Shown: positions 13,501 through 26,067 of the stretch, piece after piece
Layout: each line of letters starts with the position of its first letter
How positions within the stretch are numbered: position 1 is the first letter of the stretch
NCBI RefSeq assembly: GCF_000699445.3
Contig: NC_067202.1
Location: 17,641,644 to 17,705,643, forward strand
Origin: Schistosoma haematobium
Lineage: Eukaryota > Platyhelminthes > Trematoda > Strigeidida > Schistosomatidae
Direction of reading: 5' to 3'
Length of the DNA stretch: 64,000 nt
Position numbers and translations under genes: made by a program
The notes under the pieces: model-generated
Database searches by the model: none
What the model was told of the DNA's origin: nothing
The model's input: the letters and a program-made list of their open reading frames with translations, nothing else

Positions 13501-16500
13501 GGGGTCGAATCCCTCGAAGCGGGGTCGTGGACGTGCACTACTGAGGAGTCCCACAATAGGACGAAACCTCCGTCCAGTGTTTCCGGGTTTTCCGTGGTGG
13601 TCTAGCTTCAATTGACTCATGATCTCAACTATTGAAACTACTACAATCTCCACAAAACCCTCTCTGATACTGATACCTTTCATTTTTTTAATTTTCTATT
13701 CTTTGACGTACATATGCAAACGTAAGCGATTGTAAGTAGTATATGTTAGTAATTTATTCACTTTTGACTCTATTTCAATGAGTTATTTGTTTAATATAAA
13801 GCAAATAACTTGACTGTGGGATAAGTTCTATACTCTATATCATTTAACTTAAAATCAAACTTTCTAATTATTTTATAACTGTTGTAGCCAAGTATAAGGA
13901 AAACAGACTTTTATTTCTCATATTTAGATAATACCGACCGATGAACTCCTGCTTATAACTAACATCACTCAGACCTATTTTAATCAAAGCTTTGTATTTT
14001 CTTATCGGACAAATAGCAATTAGACCTCAGATAAAATCTATACTGCATGTATCCGTTCAATTAATATATCTTTGAACTCAGACGTTCTTTGCATTATATT
14101 GAATAATGGGATTATTTGGAGAGGGAAAAATATTACTTCCATGTTCCATATGTACAACTAAAATTTTGTTGACATCAAATACTTGGTCTAAAATTGATCT
14201 TTTTAGCTCTTTCACCATCCTTAAGGTTCTGTGTGCACAGCAGCAAATATGGATGGAAGAGTTCACTAAATCTCTCAAATGACGGTCGTTTATAACCTCT
14301 ATCATGAAACTGTTACTCTCTGCTTTCATGTAACTGGTAATATGTTTTTCCAAAATGTGAGGACGTAAATCCAATTTGCCTCACTTTAACCTGGTTAATG
14401 GTTATGGATTGTTTTAAAAAGTCGCAAAACCCTGATTTTGAACTAAATAGTTTATATGAGCTTTAAAATCTTGTAGTAAATAATGGTCATCCGAACTCAT
14501 TTTGGTAATTGAACATGTTGTAAGTGAATCTCCTGACGTTTCCCACTACCTTATAGATTTAACCTATAGGTCAAGGACTCAATGGTTAGTTCCTTTAAGC
14601 TAACTACCCGCTTCTCATTATAACTGTCCAGGTAGTATCTCACTGTTTAGCACAACATACTACGTTCTTACTTGTTCATATTACTATGATTATTGTTGCT
14701 TTCTTAAAGCTTTTCAAACAAATTAGCTAACATTATGCAGAGATTTCTTTTCATTCTTATTTATAGACATCTATTCCAAATAATCGACATATTATTCACT
14801 GTAATTCATGTTCATCAACAATAACACCACTATCAAGCACAACAGATCAGAAATCGTCATCTTCGACATTCTATGAACAATTCAATCAAGATTCATTAGT
14901 TTTTAATTGTTTATCTAATCATTCTTTTACTTTGGATTTATTAAATTGTTTAACTAATCTATTAAATGGTTTCTATAAATTGAACTATTATTCTACTGAA
15001 TTCAATACTACTACTAATAATAATAATAATAATAATAATCATAGTATAAGTAGTCGTAGTAGTAGTATATCTGGAGGAATAAATGGATTTGCCACGATGA
15101 CAACAACAACACCAACACCTTCATCATCGACAACATCATTAACCTCAATGATAACAGCAAAACCTTTATTCGATAATGATTGCCATGAACAACAACATGT
15201 TAGAATTGATTCACAACGACTTCAAGTAATATTTCAGTTTTTTAATATTAATATTAAATTGAAGTGTAGTTAGTGATGTATGAAAATGTAATTAATATTC
15301 CATGATATTATGCTTTTATCATCTTGATTAACCTTACTGTGATATCTTTCTCATGATTGACCATGTGTTGATTTTTATTATTTTAACACATAGATATTGG
15401 CACAAGGAGGCACCAAATACATATTAACCACACAAATCTCATTTGATATGTGTAATGGCTGTAATACTGCCCGGGTGACCAAACCGAAGCAGGTGATTTT
15501 CTTAGGGGGCCACACCCCGAGCCTTCGACCAGAAGGTCTGATCCACAAGGCAGTGGAGCATCGTAAGGAGATGCATTCCCATGGTAGTCGGTGACCAACA
15601 ATTGGTTCATACGCCATTTGTTCCCGCAGGATACTGGAGCACATGTGCACCATTGGTTTGGAATCACGGTTTTCCAACTCCCCTAGGTGGATTCTCCGTG
15701 TCTACCAACCCAGTTAAAGTACCGGTCATTCGCTTTTAGTCCTCTCAATTTCGTAAACAACACTATTGCTGCGAGAAGGCAATGAGTGGGACTTCCCTTG
15801 CAGAGGCTATATACGCGTGGCCATGTGAGAGCATTTCGAGAGGGAGAGTGAACTCTCCCCACTCTCGGTCGTACCAGGGCATTTGGGGGCCATGAGTAAC
15901 ACTGCTTCTCTAAGTTCAAGAGACCTCAGAACTGAAAATTAATGTAGATGAAGAGGGAATCGAACCTATGCTCTACCTTAATATAAACAAATTGTAAACA
16001 AAATATTTTATAACAAATAAGCCATCAACTGAAGTCTACAAACACGCATAACTTTTTAATAGCTGCGAAATTTTGCGTAAAATTTACCGTAATTATGAAT
16101 GAATCACTGTGAATAAATGAAACTATAGTTTATTTTAAAATCACTAATTCACCTTTGTTAAATAGGTCAACATCAGTAAACCGAGTAGTTATTTAAAAAC
16201 AACTAATTCCTGATTCACTTGGTGTTGTTTACTTGTATCTTCCCATTGTTATTTAGGACTGAAATTGATCAGTCTTTTGTTGGGAAGATACAAGTAAATA
16301 ATACCAAGTGAATATAACTTCATTGCACAAGCAGGTGGCTGTCAGGACTCAGTAGCTGTGTGGATAATGCAATGGTATTTGAAACGAACGGTACTGGGTT
16401 CGAGTCCCAGAAAGAATATCAACTCTGGGACGTGGTAGATAGACCCAACTGGTTAGTGCCAAACAGGAAGAAACGTGCGTCAAACTGGATCCCACTGCTA

Positions 16501-19500
16501 GCCTCTATCTATCTTTGCTTATAATTTCTGATTTATTTAAAGTAATTAAAAATTACCTCAAACCATTGGTTAGATACTCTGAGTGATATGACTCAGAATC
16601 GATCACAACGGTGTAGGTGTACTGATAAGTCTTGTCAATTTGAACGCTTTATTCGGTTCCTAAGCTATTCTGGTAGCCCACAAGCTAGAACTACGCAGTG
16701 ACCTGAACTCGAGAGAAAAGGCACAAAATAAACGAAAACCACTTTAGTCCAAAGGTTCATTTTTGTACAGAAAAACACGTGTATTTATAGATGTTGACAT
16801 TTGTTAAATCAACATCATATTTTGGCCAATCCGCTAGAAGACATATTATGCTACTGACCATTAGTAGCACGCCACGTTGATATTCTAGAAAGCCCCATCA
16901 TGTTCTGATTGGACATGACTCTTCGACTCCTTTAGGACATCTGGAGGCTCCGTTGCAGTTCTCAGAAACCCGACTCAACATGTACACACTCTCTGTCTTC
17001 CCTTAAACCGTGTGCTTTAAATAAATTTATACCTTTGTGTGTACTAACTAATTCTTTCTTCCTGTACTATGTCCTTATATGCAATCTTTCTTTTACAGAT
17101 TACTACCATTGAAGTGACTACTTCTATGAATTTGATGATCATCATGTTTTGCTAATGAGGTGTGACAACTTGAACTGATGCGTATAGGTTTTTGATCCTA
17201 CGTTGTAGGTGACTGACTCAAATATACTTAAACATTATGAGTTGAAGTAAAGTCTGCTTAATTGTTATCGCCTGTTAATGAATCTTTGTCCCAATGTAAT
17301 TCAATATATCATTTTTCTACACTATGAAAATGAAGTGATTTTGTGGAATTTATTTTATTTTGTAAAATGAGGGCATTCGTCATTGATTGATCTAAGTTAG
17401 GATATCATTAGAAACCAATTGTTTCATTTACAGTACAAGACTCCTTAAACAATAGGCAACTAAGTTGAAATCAGGAATTGAACCTAGAATTATCAAACCA
17501 TGAAGTTGACAACTAATGTTTCGCATTACTAACTTAATTCAATAACTAATATTGCGTGATCGTGAAACCATATAAGAATTACTTTGATCTTTTTCACATT
17601 CAACACGGTTGAACCCCATTGATCATGACTTCTCATTGGATATCTGAAAACTACCAAGTAGTGTTGGTCACTAAATGAGCACATGATTATTGTTAGTATA
17701 AGGGAGTTGTGAAAAGCTTTCAATTTGTTATTTACATCACAGAATATCTTTACTTAGACAACCATTGTAGCCCCCAAATGCCCTGGTACGACCGAGAGTG
17801 GGGAGAGTCCACTCTCCCTCTCGAAATGCTCTCACATGGCCACGCGTATATAGCCTCTGCAAGGGAAGTCCTACTCACTACCTTCTCGCAGCAATATTGT
17901 TGTTTACGAAATTGAGAGGACTAAAAGCGAATGACCGGTACTTTAACTGGGTTGGTAGACACGGAGAATCCACCTAGGGGAGTTGGAAAACCGTGATTCC
18001 AAACCAATGGTGCACATGTGCTCCAGTATCCTGCGGGAACAAATGGCGTATGAACCAATTGTTGGTCACCGACTACCATGGGAATGCATCTCCTTACGAT
18101 GCTCCACTGCCTTGTGGATCAGACCTTCAGGTAGAAGTCTCCGAGTGTGGTCTCGTAAGAAAACGACCTGCTTCGGTTTGGTCACCCGGGCAGTATTACA
18201 GCCATTACACATATCGAATGAGATTTGTGTGGTTAATATGTATTTGGTGCCTCCTTGTACCAATATCTATGTGTTAAAATAAATAATTAATTAATTACTC
18301 ATGGGTAATATGTACATAAACTTAAACTTGATGGCTTAGTAGTTAAAGCGTTCGATTTGTAGTTACTAGATTTTGAACCCAACCCTTCCTATTTCACTTT
18401 TGACCTATCATAGAGTTTCACTAATCTTCACACGTAGAATGTGGTTCATAGCCAAATACCTGGTGAATTATCATTATAAACTTTATTATTTGTTATAAAT
18501 TAGTCATATTTCATACAAAATTTCAGACCAATTTGTTTCAGTATTCAATAAATTTAAATGCATTAGCTTAATAGATACTACGTTAAAACAATAGGCACTT
18601 GATATTCGAATCGCACTAAGATATAAATATATATCCAACTGATGAGTCTCAATTGAGACGAAACACGCATATTGAATCGCATTGCTAACCACTACGAAAT
18701 CTATAACTAAAAATGGGAATACCTAAGCAATCCGCTCAGGATATACTATATGCCACTAAAGAAACTGACCAATATCAATCTTTGACGGTGAGAACTTCAT
18801 TGTATTCATCTTTTGTTTTACATAAACCAAGTGAATAATTTCAATATGGTTCTTTCATATCTCTTAATATTTAGGATTTACTTAGCTACATTGTAAGTAG
18901 CGGTTTAGTTGATTTAATATCGATCAGATTGTCAAATCCAAAACAAGCTAATTGGTTATCATCAATAAATAATAATAATAATACTGATGTTGGACATTCG
19001 ACTTCAATACCTAAACAATATGCAGAATATTGTCAACAATTTGTATTAAGTAGTATTGCATTTTTAACAAGCCTTACACGTTTACTTGGTGTTTTATCAA
19101 TTAAACAAAGTAATGATGATCAATTGAATGTTGAACAACATCATCATCATCATCAACAAACTTCCAATTCAACTGTTACTACATCTAGTTGTTCTTCAAT
19201 TTCAAAGTCATTAATTGTTGTTGATTCAGTAGGAAAGGATCAAGTAACAGAAATTGACGAAGAAAATGATTCAGAAAGTTGTGTAAATGTGTTAACTGTA
19301 AAATGGTGAGTTCATTGTTATGAGATGATTGGAATTTAAAGTATTATCTATAATTTAAAGTGGTTAGACTGGATCGGTAAGAACCTCTAAACCTTCTGCT
19401 CATTCATCATCCTGCATCAAGATTAAGCAGTGGTTTAGTGTTTGACGCTTTTGATTTTCAATTATTTAATCGCAGGTTCATCCCCTTTACTTCAACTATT

Positions 19501-22500
19501 TTGTTGTAGGCAATCAGACATTATCATTAGCTTTCACACTTAGTGTATGATTGGAAGCCATATACACTAATGTGTATCTAATAAACAGATATCGCGTTGA
19601 TGTGTGAAACGATAAACTCTAGGTTCTAGCCTCTGTACGAACATCAACACTGAGGTCCAGGTATATTTTATTCAACAACACAAAAGGTGCTATCTGATTA
19701 GTTCATTTCATAAAGTTCCATTCAAGCAGTGGGATTAGACAGAGTTGCCCAATCTCACCATTCCTCTTCAACTTTGCCATCGATGACATTCTGGAAACAG
19801 CTTTGATAGATGTAAGTAATGGGGGTGTGGATCTGTTGCCTGGAGAAAGACTTCTCGACCTTGAGTATGCGGATGATATCGTCTTACTGTGTAATAATGC
19901 CCAAGCCATGCAATCCGCACTTAATCAGTTGGCAATCAGTGTCCGTAGGTATGGTATGTGCTTTGCACCTTCGAAGTGCAAAGTACTTCTACAAGACTGG
20001 CAGGATTCCAATCCTGTACTCACCCTGGATGGTGAGCAGATAGACGTAGTCGAGAAGTTCGTGTATCTGGGTAGCTGCATAAGTGCTGGTGGGGGTGTGA
20101 GTGATGAGATCAATGCACGTATAGTGAAAGCCAGAGCGGCTTATGCCAATCTGGGCCATCTTTGGCGCCTTCGTGATGTTAGTCTGGCTGTAAAAGATCG
20201 GATCTACAACGCGTCGGTGAGAGCAGTTTTGCTCTATGCTTGTGAAACCTGGCCTCTCCGAGTTGAGGACGTTAGACGACTCTCTGTGTTCGATCATCGC
20301 TGTCTCCGAAGGATTGCTGACATTCAGTGGCAACACCATGTCAGTAATGCAGAGGTTCGGCATCGTGTGTTCGGGCACAGAGATGATAATTCAATTGGTG
20401 TCACCATCTTGAAACACCGACTTCGGTGGCTTGGACATGTTCTCCGAATGTCGTCCCAGAGGATTCCACGTCGTGCATTATTTGCCGACTCTGGGACTGG
20501 TTGGAAGAAGCGGAGAGGTGGTCAGTGCATGACATGGTGTCGTGGCATGAAAGAAAGCTGCAAAGGACTGGCCTGTGTTGGTCCTTCACGACTCCCTGGT
20601 TGGGGTCTGAGAGATGGTGCTACATAGTGGCTAGAGACGTTATCAGATATGGCTCAGAATAGAAGCCAGTGGCGATCCTGCTGTAACCTTCTTTTACTTT
20701 CTTCATAAAAAGTGTTTGTGTCTTCCTTAACTGAAAGAATTCTTCTGATTGTACCTTTCCGTTCCCTCATTATGACTATTATTATTACTACACTACCTTA
20801 CACCAACCTCTTCGTTATTGTTCTCCTTTTTTTTCATGCTCCTTACCTTTTTTTCTTTCTCTTCGAATTCTCATTGTTTTGTGTGGCGCATATATATTTG
20901 GTGCCCTCTTGTACCAATATTTATGTGTTCAAATAAATAATAAATAAATTTCATAAAGTATCATCTCACCAGGTTAGTGTTTTTTTCAGAACTAATGATT
21001 TATGGTTAGAATTCAAGGATATTTATTTGTTTATTTATTCAAACACAAACATTCGTACAAGAGGGCACCAAGGAGATATGCGCCACATAAATCATTCACT
21101 TTTTGTGAGAACCGACATACTGCCCAGACGCCCAAACTGAAGTAGGTGATTTTCTTAGGGAGCCACACCCGGATCCTTTGATCTGAAGGTCACTGTCATA
21201 CACTTAACTGATGTCTGAATGTTATTACTTTTTAGTGGAGTTTTTTTTCGAAATTACAATAGATTCAATTCAGTAGACGTCCATAATTACTTTTTAATCG
21301 AATTTCTATTATTGTAATGTCTTATTCATTTTTGTATTGGTTGCTTGAATCTTTCCATTGATGTTTAGGACTGCAATTAATCAGTCTCTTATTGGCATAC
21401 ATACACCCTTGTGTGGATTGCACGATATTGCCTTAAGTCACAAGCATATTATAAGCAGTGATGAATGGATGGTGGCTAGCAGTGGAATCCAGGACGCGCA
21501 TTTCGTCTAATTCGGGATTTGTCGACTGGATGTACCTGTAACATTCCGGAGGTGATTTTAACTCCGGGACTCGAACTCAGTACCATTAGCTTCAAACATC
21601 ATCGCGTTACTCACCTAGCTACTGTGTCTAGATAGCCTTTAGCTTGTGCAATGGGATGAAGTTTAATACATTTTTGTATTGGTTTGTCTAGTCTTTCCAT
21701 TGACGTCTAGGACTGTAATTGATCAGTTTCTTATTGTCATCTTTGCTTTTAATAGTTGTAATGTTTTTTTTTTGTTTGTTTTATAGTAAAAATATTAACT
21801 CATCTCATGATCCAACAACAATTACCAACACATCTGTCAAAGTGAACTCATCTGATAAATTGGATTCAAAGAAAAAATTCAAAGATCCAACACAATTGTT
21901 AGAAACTATTAGTAGTACTGAAGTGTTTGGTTTGGTGCCATTATTATATTGTCTTTTATTGGATCCAAAAAATAGTCGATCAGTTGATACAATGACAACA
22001 TTAGGAGTTAATGTGAATAGTGATTCACATCAGACAACAACGAATTGCATTATACCAACATCAGAATATTCTGATAATATAGGTATGTTGATTAATAAAA
22101 CGGTTGTATTTTCTTGGTATGCAAATTAAGGCTGACAAGAGAGAGAGAGAATGAGATACATGTGATCTATACTGTTGTAAATAATGCTGGACTATGACAT
22201 CCAATCACTAGTCGTGGTTACTGCGTAGACCCCAACCAGGCGGCGGTCTTCACTTAATAACAAAGCCTAGATCAACAGTTAGTGACTTACTTAATGAATT
22301 GATGACAAGTCTTAGTTTGGCTGTATGTAGCTTTCTTCTAAATCATCCCTACATCAGCTAATATCACATCGAAGTAGGTAGTGTTTAAACGTATGTAACA
22401 TATATTTCAACCATCTTAGTCAATGAATTAATAAAACACACCATGTCTATTTATATATGTAATCACTTTTACTGTTACTCATACTTCTGTTAGTTCTGTT

Positions 22501-25500
22501 AGTTGGTTGTTTATCATGATATCTGCTGGATTATTACTGATAATAATACTTCTGCTGTTTTGATTTTCATTCCTGTTTCCTGACGTAGTCTGACGAATTG
22601 GACCGATACATATAGTTGCCAGGTTCTACATTATATATGACTGACTAACTGCTAGTTTTATCTCATTTTACTGTTATTATTTGATGACGATGCAGGTTGA
22701 TGCATATTTATTTCACATTCTACTTCGCTTATAACTCAACTCCTTCATTAATTAGATCAAGTCCTGACAAATTTGAAGGAAGCATGTGCTTATCTATCAA
22801 TTTATTTATTTACTTACTTACTTACGCCTGTTACTCCCAATGGAGCATAGGCCGCTGACCAGCATTCTCCAACCCACTCTGTCCTGGGCCTTCTTTTCTA
22901 GTTCCCTCCAATTCTTGTTCATTTTTCTCATGTCTATTTCCATTTCTCGGCGTAATGTGTTCTTTGGTCTTCCTCTTTTCCTTTGACCTTCAGGATTCCA
23001 TGTGAGGGCTTGTCTTGTAACGCAGTTGGGTGCTTTCCTCAATGTGTGTCCTATCCACTTCCAGCGCTTCTTCCTGATTTCTTCCTCCGCTGGGATCTGG
23101 TTTGTTCTCTCCCACAGTTGGTTGTTGCTAATAGTGTCCGGCCAATGGATCTGAAGTATTTTGCGTAGACAATTGTTGATAAACACCTGTATTTTCTGGA
23201 TGATGGCTTTTGTAGTTCTCCAGGTTTCTGCCCCATACAGTAGAACTGTCTTGACATTTGTATTGAAAATCCTGACCTTGGTGTTGGTTGACAGTTGCTT
23301 TGAGTTCCAGATGTTCCTCAGTTGTAAATATGCTGCTCTTGCTTTGCCGATCCGCGCCTTCACATCTGCATCAGATCCACCCTGTTCATCAATGATGCTG
23401 CCCAAATATGTAAAGGTTTTTACATCTTCCAAATCTTCTCCGTCAATTGTGATTGGATTGGTGCATTCTGTGTTGTATCGGAGAATCCTGCTTTTCCCTT
23501 TGTGTATATTGAGACCTATTGCTGCTGAGGCTGCTGCCACACTGTTCGTCTTCTCCTGCATCTGTTGTTGCGTTTGGGATAGAAGGGCCAGATCGTCTGC
23601 GAAGTCTAGATCATCCAACTGCATCTTAGATGTCCATTGTATCCCGCGCTTCCCTTCAGACGTTGACGTCTTCATGATCCAGTCGATCACCAGAAGAAAG
23701 AGAAAGGGTGAGAGTAAGCAACCTTGCCTAACACCGGTCTTCACTTCGAACGACCTTGTCAACTGTCCTCCATGCACGATTTTGCAGTGTAATCCATCAT
23801 ATGAGTTCTGTATGATATTGACTATCTTCTGAGGCACGCCGTAGTGTCGAAGAAGTTTCCATAGTGTTGTTCTGTCCACGCTATCAAATGCCTTTTCGTA
23901 GTCAATGAAGTTGATGTAGAGTGATGAATTCCATTCAATTGATTGTTCCACAATGATCCGTAGAGTTGCGATTTGGTCTGTACACGATCTATCCTTACGG
24001 AATCCTGCCTGTTGGTCCCGAAGTTGGGCGTCTACGAAGTCCTTCATCCTGTTTAACAATACCCTGTTGAAGACTTTTCCCGGTATTGAGAGAAGAGTGA
24101 TGCCCCTGTAGTTATCACACTTGCTGAGATCGCCTTTCTTCGGTATTTTGACCAGAAGTCCTTCTTTCCAGTCTGTTGGTACTTCTTCCTCATCCCAAAT
24201 TTTGCTGAAGGGAATGTGGAGTATCCTTGCAGTTGCCGCTACGTCTGCTTTTAGTGCCTCTGCTGGGATGTTGTCTGGTCCTGCTGCTTTGCCACTCTTG
24301 ATTTGTCTGATGGCCATGCTGATTTCTTCAATTGTTGGTGGGCCAACATTGATTGGGAGGTCCGTGGGTGCTGCTTCGATGTTGGGTGGGTTCAGTGGAG
24401 CTGGTCGATTCAAGAGTTCTTTGAAGTGTTCTACCCACCTGTTTTGTTGCTCTTCAATGTTGGTGATTACCTTGCCTTCCTTGCTTTTTACTGGTCGTTC
24501 TGGTTTGCGGCGATTTCCAGACAGTTTCTTTGTCGTGTCATACAATTGTCTCATGTTTCCTTCTCTTGCAGCCTTTTCCGCCGTCGTTGCTAAATCTTCC
24601 ACATATTTACGTTTGTCGGTTCTGATGCTCCTCTTCACTTGTTTGTTTATTTCCGTGTATTCAGCTTGTGCCTTGGCTTTTTCTGCTCTTGTTCGGCTGG
24701 TATTGATCGCTGCCTTCTTGTTCCTTCTTTCTTGAATCTTATCCAGTGTATCAACAGTGATCCATTCTTTGTGATGGTGCTTCTTGTGACCCAGGACCTC
24801 ATGACATGTTGAAGTGATTGCCTCTTTGATCCCCTTCCAGTTGCTCTCCACAGTAGTTCCTTCTCCATTGAGTAGATCATGAAAGGCCTGGAACTTGTTG
24901 CTGGGGACTATCTTGAATTTGTTGAGTTTGCTAGTATCCTGGAGAAAGGCCGTATTGAACTTTTGTGATACTGTCCGCCCCGTTGTCCAGTGCTTCTTGA
25001 GTTTCAATTTCATCTTAGCGAACAGTAAGTGATGATCTGATGCTATATCAGCTCCTCTCTTGGTTCTCACGTCCTCTATAGTCCTCCTGAACGTTTTGTT
25101 GATGCAAATATGGTCGATTTGGTTTTGTGTAGAGTGATCCGGTGAAGTCCATGTGGTTTTGTGTATGCGTTTATGTGGGAATATGGTGCCGCCTATGACC
25201 AGCTTATTGAAGGCACATAGATTTGCAAATCTCTCACCATTTTCGTTTCTTTCTCCCAGTCCGTGTCGTCCCATGGTATCTTCATATCCAGTGTTGTCCG
25301 TTCCAACCTTGGCGTTGAAATCTCCCATCAGAATGGTCAGGTCTTTTTTTGGGCACTTCTCGACGATTGACTGCAGCCTATTGTAGAATTGATCTTTAGC
25401 GTCTTCATTGTAGTCGTTGGTAGGCGCATAGCATTGGATGATGTTCATTGAAATGCCCTCTTTCTTTGTTTTAAACGACGCTTTGATGATCCTTGGTCCA

Positions 25501-26027
25501 TGAGATTCCCATCCTATAAGTGCATTTTGCACTTGTTTGGACAGCATCAATGCAACTCCTTGTGTATGTGGTGCATTTTCTTCTTCATGGCCGGAGTATA
25601 ACAGGAGCTCTCCTGTAGTTATTCGTTGTTGTCCAACTTGTGTCCAATGTGTTTCACTGATCCCAAGTACCTCTAGGTTGTATCTTCTCATTTCTGCAGC
25701 AATTTGGAAGGCTCTTCCGGTGTCCCACATTGTACGAACATTCCATGTACCTAAATAAATGGTCGCTCTGGTTGTCAGAAGGGGCATCGGCCTCGTAACT
25801 TCCGAAGGAATTCGGCTTTCATCATGAGGCGTCATAATCCTTCTAAATGAAGACCTTCTGACTCCCAGGGCAGAGTTTAAAAGATTTGAATAATTTTTTC
25901 TGGTTAGCGTTTTTTTAGCGAGTTAGTTTTCTACGGGGTGGGGACACTAACCCCATGCCCAACCCTCCTCCTTTATCCGGGCTTGGGACCGGCAGTAGCC
26001 CCCGGAGGGACTCCAAGCGGAGTTTGT

Positions 26028-26067
<40 letters not shown>

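Noticed and set aside
15378..15677. 99-codon open frame, found almost identical at 17983-18282
   Set aside because: It is part of the 0.5-kb repeat; the similarity of the two translations reflects repeat identity, not a protein family. In other copies the frame is broken.
23161..24735. Long plus-strand open frames (223 and 204 codons)
   Set aside because: They are the opposite-strand shadow of the intact SR2-like ORF, whose motifs are clear on the minus strand.
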